From Streptomyces sp. ASQP_92 (GTDB lineage: Bacteria; Actinomycetota; Actinomycetes; Streptomycetales; Streptomycetaceae), in NCBI RefSeq assembly GCF_025399895.1, contig NZ_JAODUA010000013.1, positions 1 to 64,000 of the forward strand: a stretch of 64,000 nt of DNA, given 5' to 3'. Positions 9,792-18,270 of this stretch are shown here, one piece after another (positions within the stretch are counted from its first letter, which is position 1; the number at the start of each line of letters is the position of its first letter). The translations under genes and the position numbers were made by a program. A model generated the notes under the pieces. That model had not been told where the DNA came from, made no database searches, and saw nothing but the letters and a program-made list of their open reading frames with translations.

Positions 9792-9865
9792 ACCGTCGCA
9801 AAACAGCCCCTGAAGTGCTTCAACTCCGCTTGACCCGGGGGCCATACAGGTCTTACGTTCTCAAT

Positions 9866-9938
9866 GTGCGGCTTTCCGAAGCCGCCGCGGACGCGAAGCC
9901 CCCGGTTGTTCCCCCGTGATCGGGGGCTTCGTTCTGCC
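9866..9938 (+). ncRNA. Candidate small RNA with two hairpins
   Basis: A good promoter (TTGACC at 9830-9835, 18 bp, TACGTT at 9854-9859) points into 9865 onward. There follow hairpin GCGGCTT-TCCG-AAGCCGC (9868-9885) and an 11-bp hairpin (9894-9904 with 9921-9931, core GAAGCCCCCG/CGGGGGCTTC), then GTTCTGCCTTTTCT. No ORF uses this stretch, and the next gene starts at 10124. It could instead be a terminator for the kinase gene plus a leader for the AAA gene. Confidence 0.5.
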
Positions 9939-10123
9939 TTTTCTCCCCCTTTGAGCCCGTCACCCAGGGCGTTCCGCTCACCCTCGGTCACCATCGGTGC
10001 TCCTCCCCGGCCCCCTTCGGCAGCGGCCTTTCCGCAGGTACGATGCACATCGGTGCGGTCAACTCCCGTCAATTCCGTTGTGTGAATGGGCGGTTCAGCA
10101 CGGGGCACGGTGTGGGGGACGTG

Positions 10124-12013
10124 ATGGACTTCGGCACTACGGGCGCACACGCCCCGGCCGATCTCGCCTGGCTGCGCGGTGTGGACGCGTACACCATGGG
10201 CGCGTATCCGCAGGCCGGGGAGGAGTTCCGCACCGCGGTGCGGCTCGACCCCGCCATGGCGGACGGCTGGCTCGGGCTCCACGCCCTGCGCGTGGACACC
10301 ACGACCGCGCTGCTGCGCATGTACCGCCATCGCGAACGCTTCGGCGAACAGCGGGCGGCCCACCGCAGGACCCTCAACTCCTGGTACTGGCTGGGCTGGT
10401 GGGTGCAACCCGTCCTGGAGAGCCCGCGCGATCTCCTGCTCGCCCATGCCTCGCACTGGCTGGACGGCCGCCATGTCCCGGAGCTGGACCGGGCGTTGGC
10501 GGGGCTGCCGCCCGTCGACGCCGATCCGCAGGTGCGCTTCCTGCATGCCTGCCGTGCCTATCTGGTCAAGGACTGGGACCAACTGGTGCGCCACACGGAG
10601 CCGTTGGTCGACGATCCCCTGCTCGGCATCGAGGCCGGCCTGTTCGCCGGGATGGCGCGGGTGCGCCTGGAGATGTTCGGCCAGGCCGAGCCGCTGCTCT
10701 CGGCCGCCCTGATGCGCTGCCGCAGCGAGCAGCCCCAGCGCAAGGAGTTGCGCTACTGGCTGGCCCGCGCCCACGAGGGCACCGGGCGCTCGGCCGCTGC
10801 GCTGCCCCTGTACCGGGCCGTGCACCGGGTCGACCCGGCGTTCATGGACACCTCGGCACGGCTCACCGCCATCACCGAGAACGACGGGTACGAGGGCTCC
10901 GACGACTCCGGCGACCTCGCCGCGGTCGCCCTGACCGGCTTCGGCGACACGGTGGAGGCGGAGGCCGAGTCCGCGCTCGGGCCCGATCCGGCCGAGGGGC
11001 GGGAGCTGCGGCTCGGCGGCGAACCACAACCGCCGCTCGCCGGGCCCCCGGCGCGCGACGGCGCCCGGGACAAGCCCGGCGTTCCCGCGCAGCCCGCTCC
11101 CCCGGCCTTCCCGGCCGGCCCCACCGACTCCGTCCTGCTCGCCGAGGCCTTGGCCCAGCTGGAACGGATGGTGGGGCTCGAACCGGTCAAGCGTCAGGTC
11201 AAGGCGCTGTCCGCGCAGCTCAACATGGCGCGGCTCAGGGCCAGTCAGGGGTTACCGGTCCAGCCGCCGAAACGTCACTTTGTCTTCTCCGGCCCCTCGG
11301 GCACCGGGAAGACCACCGTGGCCCGCATCCTGGGCCGGGTGTTCTACGCGCTCGGCCTGCTCGGCGGCGACCATCTGGTGGAGGCCCAACGGGCGGACCT
11401 GGTGGGCGAGTTCCTCGGCCAGACGGCCGTCAAGGCCAATGAGCTGATCGACTCGGCGCTCGGCGGGGTCCTCTTCGTGGACGAGGCGTACTCGCTCTCC
11501 AACTCCGGTTACAGCAAGGGCGACGCGTACGGGGACGAGGCACTCCAGGTGCTCCTCAAACGCGCCGAGGACAACCGGGACCACCTGGTGGTCATCCTGG
11601 CCGGCTACCCCGAGGGCATGGACCGGCTGCTCGCCACCAACCCGGGCCTGTCCTCCCGCTTCACCACCCGCGTCGACTTCCCCTCCTACCGCCCCCTGGA
11701 GCTGACCTCGATCGGCGAGGTGCTCGCCGCCGAGAACGGCGACGCCTGGGACGAGGAGGCGCTGGAGGAGCTGCGCTCGATCAGCGGTCATGTCGTCGAC
11801 CAGGGCTGGATCGACGAGCTGGGCAACGGCCGCTTCCTACGCACCCTGTACGAGAAGAGCTGCGCCTACCGGGATTTGAGGCTGTCGATGTATCCGACGA
11901 CGCCGACCCGCGACGACCTGGCCACCCTGCGCCTGCCGGATCTGATGCAGGCGTACGGCGAGGTCCTGTCGGGTCGCGGCCCCACGCGCCGCGACCCCCA
12001 GGAACCGCTCTAG
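10124..12013 (+). CDS. TPR-AAA+ ATPase, EccA/CbbX-like
   Basis: 629 residues from the ATG at 10124 (in-frame GTG one codon earlier; GGGGG upstream). The first 280 residues are helical and TPR-like (DAYTMGAYPQAGEEFRTAVR; AARAHEGTGRSAAALPLYRA-like repeats). A Pro/Ala-rich linker follows. From about residue 345 comes a CbbX/SpoVK-type AAA+ domain: Walker A GPSGTGKTT at 390, Walker B GVLFVDEAYS with D453-E454, sensor region VVILAGYPEGMD, arginine finger region NPGLSSRFTTRVDF. This is the domain order of the type VII secretion chaperone EccA, but no esx or ecc gene is nearby. A substrate-unfolding or assembly role is inferred. Confidence 0.88.
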   Translation: MDFGTTGAHAPADLAWLRGVDAYTMGAYPQAGEEFRTAVRLDPAMADGWLGLHALRVDTTTALLRMYRHRERFGEQRAAHRRTLNSWYWLGWWVQPVLESPRDLLLAHASHWLDGRHVPELDRALAGLPPVDADPQVRFLHACRAYLVKDWDQLVRHTEPLVDDPLLGIEAGLFAGMARVRLEMFGQAEPLLSAALMRCRSEQPQRKELRYWLARAHEGTGRSAAALPLYRAVHRVDPAFMDTSARLTAITENDGYEGSDDSGDLAAVALTGFGDTVEAEAESALGPDPAEGRELRLGGEPQPPLAGPPARDGARDKPGVPAQPAPPAFPAGPTDSVLLAEALAQLERMVGLEPVKRQVKALSAQLNMARLRASQGLPVQPPKRHFVFSGPSGTGKTTVARILGRVFYALGLLGGDHLVEAQRADLVGEFLGQTAVKANELIDSALGGVLFVDEAYSLSNSGYSKGDAYGDEALQVLLKRAEDNRDHLVVILAGYPEGMDRLLATNPGLSSRFTTRVDFPSYRPLELTSIGEVLAAENGDAWDEEALEELRSISGHVVDQGWIDELGNGRFLRTLYEKSCAYRDLRLSMYPTTPTRDDLATLRLPDLMQAYGEVLSGRGPTRRDPQEPL

Positions 12014-13117
12014 CTATCCGGCCAGCGCCTGCTGGGCCTGTTCGCCGCGCTGCTCGGCGAGGCGGGCCGGCGGGGCCGGCTCCTCGCGGTGGGCGGGGTC
12101 GCGGACCTCGCCCACCAGCTTTTCGAGGACGTCCTCCAGGGCGACCAAGCCGAGTACCCGGCCCGAGCCGTCGGTGACCTGGGCCAGGTGGGTGGCCGCG
12201 CGGCGCATCACCGTCAGGGCGTCGTCCAGGGGCAGTTCGGCCCGCAGGGTGATGAGCGGACGCCACAGCTGCTGGGGCACCGCGCGCTCCCGCTCCTCCA
12301 CGTCGAGGACGTCCTTGACGTGCAGGAACCCCATGAAGGCACCGTAGGCGCCACCCTCCGCGCACACCGGGAAGCGGGAGTAGCCGGTGCGTACCGTCAG
12401 CTCCTCCAGCTCCCGGGGGGTCACCGAGCAGCCGACCGTCACCAGCGAGGCCCGGTCGAGCAGGACGTCGGTTACCGGCAGGCTGCCCAGTTCCAGGGCG
12501 TCCTCCAGGCGCTCCTGGGCCTCGGGTTCCAGGAGCCCGGCCTGGCCGGAGTCCTCGACGAGGCGGCCGAGCTGGACGCTGGTGAAGACGGCCTCCACCT
12601 CGTCCTTCGGCTCGACCCGGAACAGCTTCAGGACGAGCCGCGCACAGGCTCCGAGCGCGACGGTCACCGGCTTGCAGACCCGGGCGAAGGCGACCAGGCC
12701 CGGGCTGAACCAGAGCGCGGTCCTCTCGGGCGCGGCCATCGCCAGGTTCTTGGGCACCATCTCGCCGATGACCAGGTGCAGCGAGACCACCAGGGCGAGC
12801 GCGATCACATAGCCGAGCGGGTGGACGAGCCCCCCGGGGATCCGGGCCACCTCGAAGAGGGGCTCCAGGAGCCGGGCCACGGTCGGCTCGGCGACCGCGC
12901 CGAGCGTCAACGAACAGACGGTGATGCCGAATTGGGCCGCGGCCATCATCTGCGGCAGGTTCTCCAGGCCGTGCAGCACCTGGCGGGCCCGCTTGGACGT
13001 CGCGGCCAGCGGCTCGATCTGGCTGCGGCGCACCGAGACGAGTGCGAACTCGGCCCCGACGAAGAACCCGTTGGCGAGCACCAGCAGCAGCGCGAAGAGG
13101 AGTTGGAGCACGCTCAT
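12014..13117 (-). CDS. CNNM/CBS-domain transporter (hemolysin-C family)
   Basis: 367 residues. An N-terminal DUF21/CNNM domain with about three to four helices (LLFALLLVLANGFFVGAEFA, ITVCSLTLGAVAEPTV) includes the hallmark VPKNLAMAAPERTA. A pair of CBS domains follows (about 200-340: FPVCAEGGAYGAFMGFLHVKD, LGLVALEDVLEKLVGEVRD). The C-terminal CorC/HlyC domain found in its neighbour is missing. Relatives are linked to Mg2+/Co2+ export and are not toxins. It overlaps the upstream gene by 4 bp (ATGA). Its stop codon directly abuts the stop of the AAA gene, with no terminator between. Confidence 0.93.
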   Translation of the reverse strand: MSVLQLLFALLLVLANGFFVGAEFALVSVRRSQIEPLAATSKRARQVLHGLENLPQMMAAAQFGITVCSLTLGAVAEPTVARLLEPLFEVARIPGGLVHPLGYVIALALVVSLHLVIGEMVPKNLAMAAPERTALWFSPGLVAFARVCKPVTVALGACARLVLKLFRVEPKDEVEAVFTSVQLGRLVEDSGQAGLLEPEAQERLEDALELGSLPVTDVLLDRASLVTVGCSVTPRELEELTVRTGYSRFPVCAEGGAYGAFMGFLHVKDVLDVEERERAVPQQLWRPLITLRAELPLDDALTVMRRAATHLAQVTDGSGRVLGLVALEDVLEKLVGEVRDPAHREEPAPPARLAEQRGEQAQQALAG

Positions 13118-14451
13118 CGGACCGCCTCCGCCACCGGTGCGTCGGCCGCCCGCACGAAGCGGACCCGCTCCGCGCGGTACCGCTCGACGCGGCGGACCTG
13201 GATGCGCCAGCCGGGCAGTTCGACGCGGTCGCCGGGGACCGGGATGCGGCCCAGCAGATCCGCGACGAGGCCGGCGACGGTCTCGTACGGGCCCTCCGGC
13301 GCGTCCAGGCCTATCCGGCCGAGGGAGAGGACCCGGCAGCTGCCGTCGGCCTCCCAGGCGGGCCTGCCGTCCTCGCCCGCCACCACGGCCAGCTCGGGGC
13401 GGGCGGCGTCCGCGCCGTCGTGCTCGTCGCGGACCTCGCCGACGAGCTCCTCGATGATGTCCTCCAGGGTGACCACGCCGGCCGTGCCCCCGTACTCGTC
13501 AACGACGACGGCTATCGGCTGTTCGCTGCGCAGCCGACCCAGAAGCTGCTGCACGGGCAGTGTCTGGGGGACGAGCAGCGGTGGCACGGCGATCAGACCG
13601 ACCGCGGTGCGCAGCCGCTCGGCCGGCCGCACCGCGAGCGCGTCCTTGAGGTGGACCATGCCGACGACCTCGTCGATGCGCTCCCGGTAGACCGGGAAGC
13701 GGGAAAGCCCGGTGGCCCGGGTGAGGTTGAGGACGTCGGCGGCGGTCGCCGTGGTCTGGAGCGCGCTGACCTTGACGCGCGGGGTCATCACGTTCTCGGC
13801 CGTGAGGTGGCCGAGCGAGAGGGTCCGTACGAAGAGGTCGGCGGTGTCCTGTTCCAGGGTTCCGGCCCGCGCCGAGTGCTTGACCAGCGAGACCAGCTCA
13901 CCGGGGGTGCGGGCGGAGGCCAGCTCGTCGGCGGGCTCCACGCCGAGCGCCCGCACCAGGCGGTTGGCGACGGTGTTGAGCAGCGCGATGACCGGCCGGA
14001 ACAGCCGCGAGAAGCGGTCCTGCGGCCCGGCCACGAAACGGGCGACCTGGAGCGGCTTGGAGACCGCCCAGTTCTTCGGTACGAGTTCGCCGACCACCAT
14101 CTGGACGGCGGCGGCGAGCAGCATGCCGAGCACGACGCCGATGCCGGAGACGGCGCCGGCCGGGAGGCCGGTGGCGCCGATCGGGCCCTCGAGCAGATCG
14201 GCGAGGGCGGGCTCGGCGAGCATGCCCACGACGAGCGAGGTGATGGTGATGCCGAGCTGGGTGCCGGAGAGCTGGAAGGACAGCTCGCGCAGGGCGCGCA
14301 CCACGGCGCCGGCCCTGCGGTCGCCCTCGGCGGCGGCCCGTTCGGCGTCCGGCCGGTCGACGGTGACCAGGCCGAACTCGGCCGCCACGAAGAAGCCGTT
14401 GGCGAGGATCAGAAGGAATGCCGCGACGAGCGGCACAAGCGTGATGGTCAT
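13114..14451 (-). CDS. CNNM/CBS/CorC-domain transporter (hemolysin-C family)
   Basis: 445 residues from the ATG at 14451, chosen because AGGAGG lies 7 bp upstream. Domain order: DUF21/CNNM membrane domain (VPLVAAFLLILANGFFVAAE, then VPKNWAVSKPLQ), two CBS repeats (GHLTAENVMTPRVKVSALQ; VVVDEYGGTAGVVTLEDIIE) and a C-terminal CorC_HlyC domain ending in PGWRIQVRRVERYRAERVRF. It probably exports or regulates divalent cations at the cell membrane, sensing nucleotides through CBS. It is the first gene of a two-gene operon with its paralogue, a common pairing that suggests a heteromer. Confidence 0.93.
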   Translation of the reverse strand: MTITLVPLVAAFLLILANGFFVAAEFGLVTVDRPDAERAAAEGDRRAGAVVRALRELSFQLSGTQLGITITSLVVGMLAEPALADLLEGPIGATGLPAGAVSGIGVVLGMLLAAAVQMVVGELVPKNWAVSKPLQVARFVAGPQDRFSRLFRPVIALLNTVANRLVRALGVEPADELASARTPGELVSLVKHSARAGTLEQDTADLFVRTLSLGHLTAENVMTPRVKVSALQTTATAADVLNLTRATGLSRFPVYRERIDEVVGMVHLKDALAVRPAERLRTAVGLIAVPPLLVPQTLPVQQLLGRLRSEQPIAVVVDEYGGTAGVVTLEDIIEELVGEVRDEHDGADAARPELAVVAGEDGRPAWEADGSCRVLSLGRIGLDAPEGPYETVAGLVADLLGRIPVPGDRVELPGWRIQVRRVERYRAERVRFVRAADAPVAEAVR

Positions 14452-14634
14452 GCCGCCGCCTCCTGGGAGGGGGCGGCGCACGTACTACCGGACGATCCGT
14501 CCATTGCTGGAGGGAGTCACTCCTCGGGTCGCAGGTACCCCGCGGCCGATGACGCAGGCCCGTGTGCGGGGTGGGGCGCGCGGGGCGCCCCCGACATCAG
14601 GGTAATCAAGATGGTGCCGGGCGGGGCAGCGGGC

Positions 14635-15153
14635 TCAGCCGTTGTCGCGAGCCGTGCCGGGCGCGGCGGGTCCGGCGCCGTGGGCGCCGTGCGCCTCGGC
14701 GAGCGCGCGCAGCGCCCGGGCGTCCCGGACGGCCCTGGCCCTGCCGCTGCCGGGCTGGATGCCGAGGGCGGGCAGGCTGGTGCCGTCACTGAGGTCGAGG
14801 AAGACCCAGGGGTCGCCCTGGCGCAGGTTGACCCGCAGGATCTCCGCCCAGGCGAGCCGGCGCCGCGCGGTGAGGTTGACCACGGTGACGCCCGATTCGT
14901 CGGCGACGACCTTGGGCCTGCTGAGCAGTACGAGCACCCCCGCGAACAGGGCGGCCGTCACGATGAAGCTGGCCCGCTCGCCCCCGCTCAGGGTGTCCAG
15001 GAGCAGCGACATCACCGTCATCGCGACGAAGAGGGCGGCGGCGCTGGTCAGCAGGACGGCCCGGGTGACGGTCGGCCTGAACGTGACCGGCAGGACGGGC
15101 GGTTGGGGCACGGGGGCGGACACGGTGTCGTTCGCTTTCGTCGCTGTCGTCAT
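14635..15153 (-). CDS. Membrane protein with bacterial PH-like domain
   Basis: 172 residues. Two transmembrane helices (VLLTSAAALFVAMTVMSLLL and FIVTAALFAGVLVLLS) form a hairpin. A PH-like beta domain follows: RPKVVADESGVTVVNLTARR, then LAWAEILRVNLRQGDPWVFL and SLPALGIQ. This is the usual layout of the actinobacterial PH-domain membrane proteins. It lies 35 bp downstream of hisG on the same strand, so it is probably the last gene of the rib-his operon. It has no known part in either pathway. Confidence 0.88.
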   Translation of the reverse strand: MTTATKANDTVSAPVPQPPVLPVTFRPTVTRAVLLTSAAALFVAMTVMSLLLDTLSGGERASFIVTAALFAGVLVLLSRPKVVADESGVTVVNLTARRRLAWAEILRVNLRQGDPWVFLDLSDGTSLPALGIQPGSGRARAVRDARALRALAEAHGAHGAGPAAPGTARDNG

Positions 15154-15188
15154 GTCACCGGCGGCTTGGGCGCCGGCGTGGCCGGGTG

Positions 15189-16046
15189 TCAGAGGCGGCA
15201 GGCGTGGATGGCCGTGGTGAGGATCGCGCGGGCACCCAGTGCGTACAGGTCGTCCATGACGCGCTGGGAGTCCTTGGCGGGGACCATGGAACGCACGGCG
15301 ACCCAGCCCTCGTTGTGCAGCGGCGAGATCGTGGGCGACTCCAGGCCCGGGGTGAGCGCGACCGCGCGCTCCAGGTGCTCGGCGCGGCAGTCGTAGTCCA
15401 TCATCACGTAGCTGCGGGCGACCAGGACGCCCTGGAGGCGGCGCAGGAACTGCTCGATCTTGAGCTGCACCGCGGGGTCGGCCTCGGCGCCGGTGCGGCG
15501 GATGACCGCCGCCTCGGACTTCATGATCGGGTCGCCGAAGACCTCCAGGCCCGCGTTGCGCAGCGAGGTGCCGGTCTCCACGACGTCCGCGATGACCTGG
15601 GCGACGCCCAGCTCGATCGCGGTCTCCACGGCGCCGTCGAGGTGCACCACGGAGGCGTTCACGCCGGCCTCGGCGAGGTGCTTGGCGACGATGCCCTCGT
15701 AGGAGGTGGCGATCGTCTTGCCCGCCAGGTCCTCGATGCCCGAGACGGTGCCGGGCTTGGCCGCGAAGCGGAAGGTGGAGCGGGCGAAGCCGAGCGGCAG
15801 GATCACCTCGGCGTCGGCGCCGGAGTCGACCAGCAGGTCCTGGCCGGTGATCCCGATGTCGAGCCTGCCCGCGGACACGTAGATCGCGATGTCCTTGGGG
15901 CGCAGATAGAAGAACTCGACCTCGTTGACGGGGTCGACGAGGACGAGCTCCTTCGACTCCTTGCGCATCTGGTAGCCGGCCTCATGGAGCATCGCCGACG
16001 CAGGCCCGGAGAGTGAACCCTTGTTGGGGACGGCGATGCGCAGCAT
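15189..16046 (-). CDS. hisG: ATP phosphoribosyltransferase, long form
   Basis: 285 residues. It catalyses the first step of histidine synthesis, ATP + PRPP to phosphoribosyl-ATP. The N-terminus MLRIAVPNKGSLSGPASAML is typical. ELGVAQVIADVVETGTSLRN is the PRPP-binding segment. The C-terminal third (VLVARSYVMMDYDCRAEHLE to ARAILTTAIHACRL) is the HisG_C domain that binds histidine in long-form enzymes, so feedback inhibition is expected and no HisZ is needed. It follows hisE by 49 bp and sits apart from any other his gene in this window. Confidence 0.97.
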   Translation of the reverse strand: MLRIAVPNKGSLSGPASAMLHEAGYQMRKESKELVLVDPVNEVEFFYLRPKDIAIYVSAGRLDIGITGQDLLVDSGADAEVILPLGFARSTFRFAAKPGTVSGIEDLAGKTIATSYEGIVAKHLAEAGVNASVVHLDGAVETAIELGVAQVIADVVETGTSLRNAGLEVFGDPIMKSEAAVIRRTGAEADPAVQLKIEQFLRRLQGVLVARSYVMMDYDCRAEHLERAVALTPGLESPTISPLHNEGWVAVRSMVPAKDSQRVMDDLYALGARAILTTAIHACRL

Positions 16047-16095
16047 GAGGTCGGCTTCCTTCGGTGCGGAGGGGGTGGTGACGGGACGGGCTGGC

Positions 16096-16377
16096 TCAGA
16101 GGTGGGCGTAGACGTCGTCGAGGGAGATGCCGCGCGCCACCATCATCACCTGGACGTGGTAGAGCAGCTGGGAGATCTCCTCGGCGGCGGCTTCCTTGCT
16201 CTCGTACTCGGCGGCCATCCAGACTTCGGCGGCCTCCTCGACGACCTTCTTGCCGATGGCATGCACGCCCTTGCCCACCAGTTCCGCGGTGCGGGAGGTG
16301 GACGGGTCGCCGCCTGCGGCCTTGAGCTGGAGCTCGGTGAAGAGCTCTTCGAAGCTCTTGGAGGGTGTGTTCGCCAT
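16096..16377 (-). CDS. hisE: Phosphoribosyl-ATP pyrophosphohydrolase
   Basis: 93 residues from the ATG at 16377, the usual size. It converts phosphoribosyl-ATP to phosphoribosyl-AMP plus pyrophosphate, the second histidine step. The all-alpha MazG-like fold is recognisable by KKVVEEAAEVWMAAEYESKE and EEISQLLYHVQVMMVARGIS. The acidic residues of the EEAAE and EEIS segments are the expected Mg2+ ligands. It lies between ribH (35 bp upstream) and hisG (49 bp downstream) on the same strand. Confidence 0.97.
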   Translation of the reverse strand: MANTPSKSFEELFTELQLKAAGGDPSTSRTAELVGKGVHAIGKKVVEEAAEVWMAAEYESKEAAAEEISQLLYHVQVMMVARGISLDDVYAHL

Positions 16378-16412
16378 GATGCTTCTCAGGGTAAGGGGTG
16401 GCTTCGGGTCGC

Positions 16413-16898
16413 TCAGCGCCAGGGTTCGCTGACCGTGCGCAGCGTGGCCGCGGTGGCGACGGCGGCGGTGACCGCTTCGTGCCCCTTGTCCTCGTTCGAC
16501 CCTTCGAGGCCGGCCCGGTCGAGGGCCTGCTCCTCGGTGTCGCAGGTCAGCACGCCGAATCCGACGGGTACGCCGGTGTCCACGGTGACCTGGGTGAGGC
16601 CGAGGGTGACACCCTGGCACACGTACTCGAAGTGCGGGGTACCGCCCCTGATGACGACGCCGAGCGCGACGATGGCATCGTAGCCGCGGCCCGCGAGCAC
16701 CTTCGCCACGACCGGCAGTTCGAAGCTGCCCGGGACGCGCAGCAGCGTCGGCTCGTCGATGCCGAGCTCGTGCAGGGCGCGCAGGGCGCCGTCGACGAGT
16801 CCGTCCATCACCTTCTCGTGCCACTGTGCCGCCACCACGGCGACACGGAGGTCCCCGCAGTTGCGTACGGACAGTTCGGGTGCGCCCTTGCCACTCAC
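16413..16898 (-). CDS. ribH: 6,7-dimethyl-8-ribityllumazine synthase
   Basis: 161 residues, GTG start with AAGGAG upstream. It condenses 3,4-dihydroxy-2-butanone 4-phosphate with the ribitylamino-uracil to give lumazine, the penultimate riboflavin step. Motifs in order: VAVVAAQWHEKVMDGLVDGA, LRVPGSFELPVVAK, VIRGGTPHFEYVC (catalytic His in PHFEY), TGVPVGFGVLTCDTEEQA, GLEGSNEDKGHEA. All match the family. It is the last rib gene of the operon, 73 bp after ribBA. Confidence 0.98.
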   Translation of the reverse strand: MSGKGAPELSVRNCGDLRVAVVAAQWHEKVMDGLVDGALRALHELGIDEPTLLRVPGSFELPVVAKVLAGRGYDAIVALGVVIRGGTPHFEYVCQGVTLGLTQVTVDTGVPVGFGVLTCDTEEQALDRAGLEGSNEDKGHEAVTAAVATAATLRTVSEPWR

Positions 16899-16971
16899 GT
16901 GCTCTCCTTCAGGTGTTCTCGGTCTTGCTGAGCTGTGCGGTGTTTTTCGCCGTGCGGTGTTCCGCGTGTCG

Positions 16972-18270
16972 TTACTGGTTGCCGCAGGCCGAGATGGGCG
17001 ACGGGGCGCCCTCCAGCCACGGAAGGTCGTGTCCCATCCGGTCCCGCTTGGTGCGCAGATAGCGCAGGTTGTGCTCGCCGGCCTGGATGGGCATGGGCTC
17101 GCGGCCCGACACGGTCAGGCCGTACCGGACGAGCGCGGTGATCTTGTCGGGGTTGTTGGTCATCAGCCGCAGGCTGTGTACGCCGAGGTCGGCGAGGATC
17201 TGGGCGCCGGCCGCGTAGTCGCGGGCGTCGGCGGGCAGGCCGAGCTCCAGGTTGGCGTCGAGGGTGTCGCGGCCGCGCTCCTGGAGTTCGTACGCCCGCA
17301 GCTTGGACAGCAGGCCGATGCCGCGGCCCTCGTGGCCGCGCAGATAGACCACGACACCCCGGCCGGCCTCGGTGATGCGCTGCATGGAGGCCTGGAGCTG
17401 GGGGCCGCAGTCGCAGCGCAGGGAGCCGAAGATGTCGCCGGTCAGGCACTCGGAGTGGACCCGGACCAGGACGTCCTCGCCGTCGCCGATCTCGCCGTGG
17501 ACCAGCGCCACGTGCTCGACGCCGTCGACGGTGGAGCGGTAGCCGTAGGCGGTGAACTCGCCGGAGGAGGTGGGGAGTTGGACCTCGGCCTCGCGGCGGA
17601 CGGTCGGCTCGGCGGAGCGCCGGTAGGCGATCAGGTCCTCGATGGAGATGATCGTCAGGCCGTGCTTGCGGGCGAAGGGGATGAGCTCGGGCAGGCGCAG
17701 CATGACGCCGTCCTCGCCGGCGATCTCCACGATGGCGCCGGCCGGGGCGAGCCCGGCGAGCCGGGCGAGGTCGACCGCGGCCTCGGTGTGGCCGTTGCGC
17801 ACCAGGACGCCGCCGGGCTTGGCGCGCAGCGGGAAGATGTGGCCGGGGCGGACGAAGTCGCCGGGGGCCGAGCGGCCGTCGGCGAGCAGGCGCAGCGTGG
17901 TGGCGCGGTCGGCGGCCGAGATGCCGGTGCTCACGCCGTGCGCGGCGCTGGCGTCCACGGAGACGGTGAAGGCGGTCTTCATCGACTCGGTGTTGTGGTC
18001 GACCATCTGCGGCAGTTCGAGCCGGTCGAGGTCCTCGCCCTCCATGGGCGCGCAGATCAGGCCGCGGCACTCGCTCATCATGAACGCGACGATCTCGGGG
18101 GTCGCCATCTCGGCGGCGATGACGAGGTCGCCCTCGTTCTCGCGGTCCTCGTCGTCGACGACGACCACGGGCCGCCCGGCCGCGATGTCGCGGATGGCCT
18201 GCTCGACGGGGTCCAGCGAGAGGTCCTCGCGGTTGTCGGTGGAGTACCAGGTGGGTGCGTGCGTGGTCAT
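16972..18270 (-). CDS. ribBA: Bifunctional DHBP synthase / GTP cyclohydrolase II
   Basis: 432 residues from the ATG at 18270. Residues about 20-225 are 3,4-dihydroxy-2-butanone-4-phosphate synthase (VVVVDDEDRENEGDL, MMSECRGLICAPM, RPGHIFPLRAKPGGVLVRNG), which acts on ribulose-5-phosphate. Residues about 230-420 are GTP cyclohydrolase II with zinc cysteines in CLTGDIFGSLRCDCGPQL and HEGRGIGLLSKLRAYELQ. Together they feed both branches into lumazine. The start overlaps the ribM stop by 4 bp. The symbol ribA is used for the same fusion in some annotations. Confidence 0.98.
   Translation of the reverse strand: MTTHAPTWYSTDNREDLSLDPVEQAIRDIAAGRPVVVVDDEDRENEGDLVIAAEMATPEIVAFMMSECRGLICAPMEGEDLDRLELPQMVDHNTESMKTAFTVSVDASAAHGVSTGISAADRATTLRLLADGRSAPGDFVRPGHIFPLRAKPGGVLVRNGHTEAAVDLARLAGLAPAGAIVEIAGEDGVMLRLPELIPFARKHGLTIISIEDLIAYRRSAEPTVRREAEVQLPTSSGEFTAYGYRSTVDGVEHVALVHGEIGDGEDVLVRVHSECLTGDIFGSLRCDCGPQLQASMQRITEAGRGVVVYLRGHEGRGIGLLSKLRAYELQERGRDTLDANLELGLPADARDYAAGAQILADLGVHSLRLMTNNPDKITALVRYGLTVSGREPMPIQAGEHNLRYLRTKRDRMGHDLPWLEGAPSPISACGNQ

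Noticed and set aside
9868..9931. tRNA gene
   Set aside because: There are two hairpins but no cloverleaf, TTCGA arm or acceptor stem pairing.
12014..14451. True hemolysins
   Set aside because: The hemolysin name for CNNM/CBS proteins is historical; the domains are those of cation transport proteins.
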